Assembly (NCBI GenBank): GCA_030038765.1
Contig: JASHRA010000245.1
Location: 1-14,563 of the forward strand
Reading direction: 5' to 3'
Source: Candidatus Dormiibacterota bacterium
GTDB lineage: Bacteria; Chloroflexota; Dormibacteria; Aeolococcales; Bog-877
DNA length: 14,563 bases
Shown here: positions 13,484 through 14,563 of the stretch, piece by piece
Layout of the letters: each line of letters opens with the position of its first letter
Numbering within the stretch: position 1 is the first letter of the stretch
Made by a program: the position numbers and the translations under genes
The notes under the pieces: model-generated
What the model was told of the DNA's origin: nothing
The model's input: only the letters and a program-made list of their open reading frames with translations
Database searches by the model: none

Positions 13484-13732
13484 ATGGCAGACACGACCTG
13501 GGAAGGCTTCAAGGGGATAGTGGTCGAGCAGCTGGGCGTCGAACCGGGCCAGGTGAACCCGGAGGCGAACTTCGTCGAGGACCTGAACGCGGACTCGCTC
13601 GACCTGGTGGAGCTGATCATGGCCTTCGAGGAGGCCTACGGGATGGAGATCCCGGACGAGGACGCGGAGAAGATCCAGACCGTGGGGCAGGCCTGGGACT
13701 ACGTGAAGGAGCACCTGGACCTGAACAGCTGA
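13484..13732 (+). CDS. acpP: acyl carrier protein
   Basis: An 82-aa acidic ACP that carries growing acyl chains on a phosphopantetheine arm. The attachment site is Ser38 in the LNADSLDLVELIMAFEE motif (DSL). The helix pattern and the closing PDEDAEKIQTVGQAWDYV (~57-74) match type II fatty-acid ACPs. ATG 13484 has GAGGGG (13473-13478) five bases upstream. The same frame is open back to 13226, but that extension is Arg/Pro-rich, unlike any ACP, and is rejected. Its partners in the window are FabD (loading) and CoaD (CoA supply). rnc follows immediately, a common pairing in Gram-positive-type genomes. Confidence 0.96.
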   Translation: MADTTWEGFKGIVVEQLGVEPGQVNPEANFVEDLNADSLDLVELIMAFEEAYGMEIPDEDAEKIQTVGQAWDYVKEHLDLNS

Positions 13733-13845
13733 GCGAGGAGCGCCGCCCCCAGGAGCGGCGTCGGCGCCGCTCCCAGCCCAGCCCCGAGGAGCAGGCGGAA
13801 CTGGAACTGCAGGCGGAGCGCCACCTGGACGAGCTGGAGGTCCGA

Positions 13846-14563
13846 GTGGGGCTCCACTTCAAGCGGCGCGAGCTGCTGCGCGAGGCCATGACCCACACCT
13901 CCTGGGTCAACGAGCAGGGCGCCGAGGGGCGCGACAACGAGCGCCTCGAGTACCTCGGCGACGCGGTCCTGGAGCTGGTCGCCGGCGACTATCTCTTCAA
14001 GCGCTTCCCCACCTACGACGAGGGCCAGCTGACCAAGATGCGCTCCTCCCTGGTCAGCACCGTGGCCCTGGCCCGGCTGGGGGAGGCGCTGCAGCTGGGC
14101 GAGGCGCTGCGGCTGGGGCGGGGGGCCGCCAAGTCGGGGGCCCGCCGGCTCACCTCGCTGCACGCCAACGCCTTCGAGGCCCTGATCGGGGCCGCCTTCC
14201 TCGACCAGGGCTTCCGTCGCGCCGGGCAGATCTTCCTCTCCCGCATCGGGGATCTCAGCTCCTGGACCGATCCCAACTTCAAGGGGAGGTTCCAGGCCCT
14301 GGCCCAGGAGCGCTTCGGGGCCGCGCCCACCTACCGCACCCTGGCGGACGGCAACGGGCGCACGCGCCAGTACGTCTCCCAGGTCTCGGTGGCCGGCGGC
14401 GAGGTCCTGGGGGAGGGCCGGGGCGGGAACAAGCACACCGCCGAGCAGGCCGCCGCCCGGGCCGCCATCGACGTGCTGGTGGCTCCCGAGCCCAAGCGCC
14501 GGCGCCGCTCCCGCTCCCAGGCCGCCGTCCCTCCCAGCAGTCCGCCCGCGCCCGCCGCCGTGC
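13846..14563 (+). CDS. rnc: ribonuclease III, truncated by the window end
   Basis: Double-strand-specific endoribonuclease for rRNA and mRNA processing. The signature NERLEYLGDAVLELV gives E32, E35 and D39, and E59 lies in DEGQLTKMR. The block HANAFEALIGAAFLD supplies E111, but the expected Asp of ADxxEA is Asn108. A double-stranded RNA-binding domain follows (~141-212, DPNFKGRFQALAQERFG to NKHTAEQAAARAAI), then a basic tail KRRRRSRSQ running off the window. Start: GTG 13846 has GGAGG five bases upstream and is the only ordinary start after acpP. However, in-frame sequence before it (HLDELEVR) matches the conserved first helix of RNase III. CTG 13801, with GAGGAG nine bases upstream, or CTG 13729 could be the true start. 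Confidence 0.93.
   Translation, partial: MGLHFKRRELLREAMTHTSWVNEQGAEGRDNERLEYLGDAVLELVAGDYLFKRFPTYDEGQLTKMRSSLVSTVALARLGEALQLGEALRLGRGAAKSGARRLTSLHANAFEALIGAAFLDQGFRRAGQIFLSRIGDLSSWTDPNFKGRFQALAQERFGAAPTYRTLADGNGRTRQYVSQVSVAGGEVLGEGRGGNKHTAEQAAARAAIDVLVAPEPKRRRRSRSQAAVPPSSPPAPAAV

Overview
This is a very GC-rich bacterial chromosome segment (by eye well above 70 % GC, codon third positions almost all G/C) made up of compact housekeeping operons. No phage, transposase, integrase, CRISPR array or other mobile hallmark is visible. Gene order (rpmB; Asp23-DAK-degV-recG-rsmD-coaD; a DivIVA-like coiled-coil gene; rpmF; fabD-acpP-rnc) resembles that of Actinobacteria and of high-GC Chloroflexota/Dormibacterota-type Terrabacteria. 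I lean to the latter group because the DUF177/YceD gene normally found before actinobacterial rpmF is absent and the riboflavin operon follows the Bacillus-like order. That assignment is inference only.

Layout: (1) 1-789, the 3' part of a 2-oxoacid dehydrogenase E2 gene, then 235 bp without a gene that holds two GC-rich hairpins. (2) A tRNA-Leu(GAG) on the minus strand (1025-1110), head to head with (3) the riboflavin operon: an FMN riboswitch (1205-1352), then ribD, ribE, ribBA and ribH, tightly packed. None of the four genes appears to begin with ATG. (4) rpmB on the minus strand, converging on ribH. (5) A long plus-strand operon from 5194: an Asp23/Gls24 protein, a FakA-type DAK kinase, a DegV/FakB fatty-acid-binding protein, recG, rsmD, coaD and a DivIVA-like coiled-coil protein, mostly overlapping or spaced by a few bases. 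(6) rpmF behind its own likely promoter, then fabD, a 350-bp non-coding gap, acpP and rnc, which runs off the right end.

Functionally, section 3 makes riboflavin under FMN feedback. Sections 5-6 join membrane-lipid supply (FakA/FakB acyl phosphate, FabD and ACP, plus CoaD for the CoA that supplies the ACP prosthetic group) to ribosome components (bL28, bL32, RsmD), RNA processing (RNase III) and DNA repair (RecG). I found no strong evidence of a wholly new system. The most interesting points are fine-scale: a riboswitch expression platform with two identical pentamers that could compete for one partner, the lack of ATG starts across the riboflavin operon, an rnc gene whose conserved N-terminus has no ordinary start codon and whose second catalytic Asp looks replaced by Asn, a recurring extended -10 motif, and the loss of plsX/fabH/fabG from the rpmF-fabD-acpP cluster next to a FakA-FakB pair.
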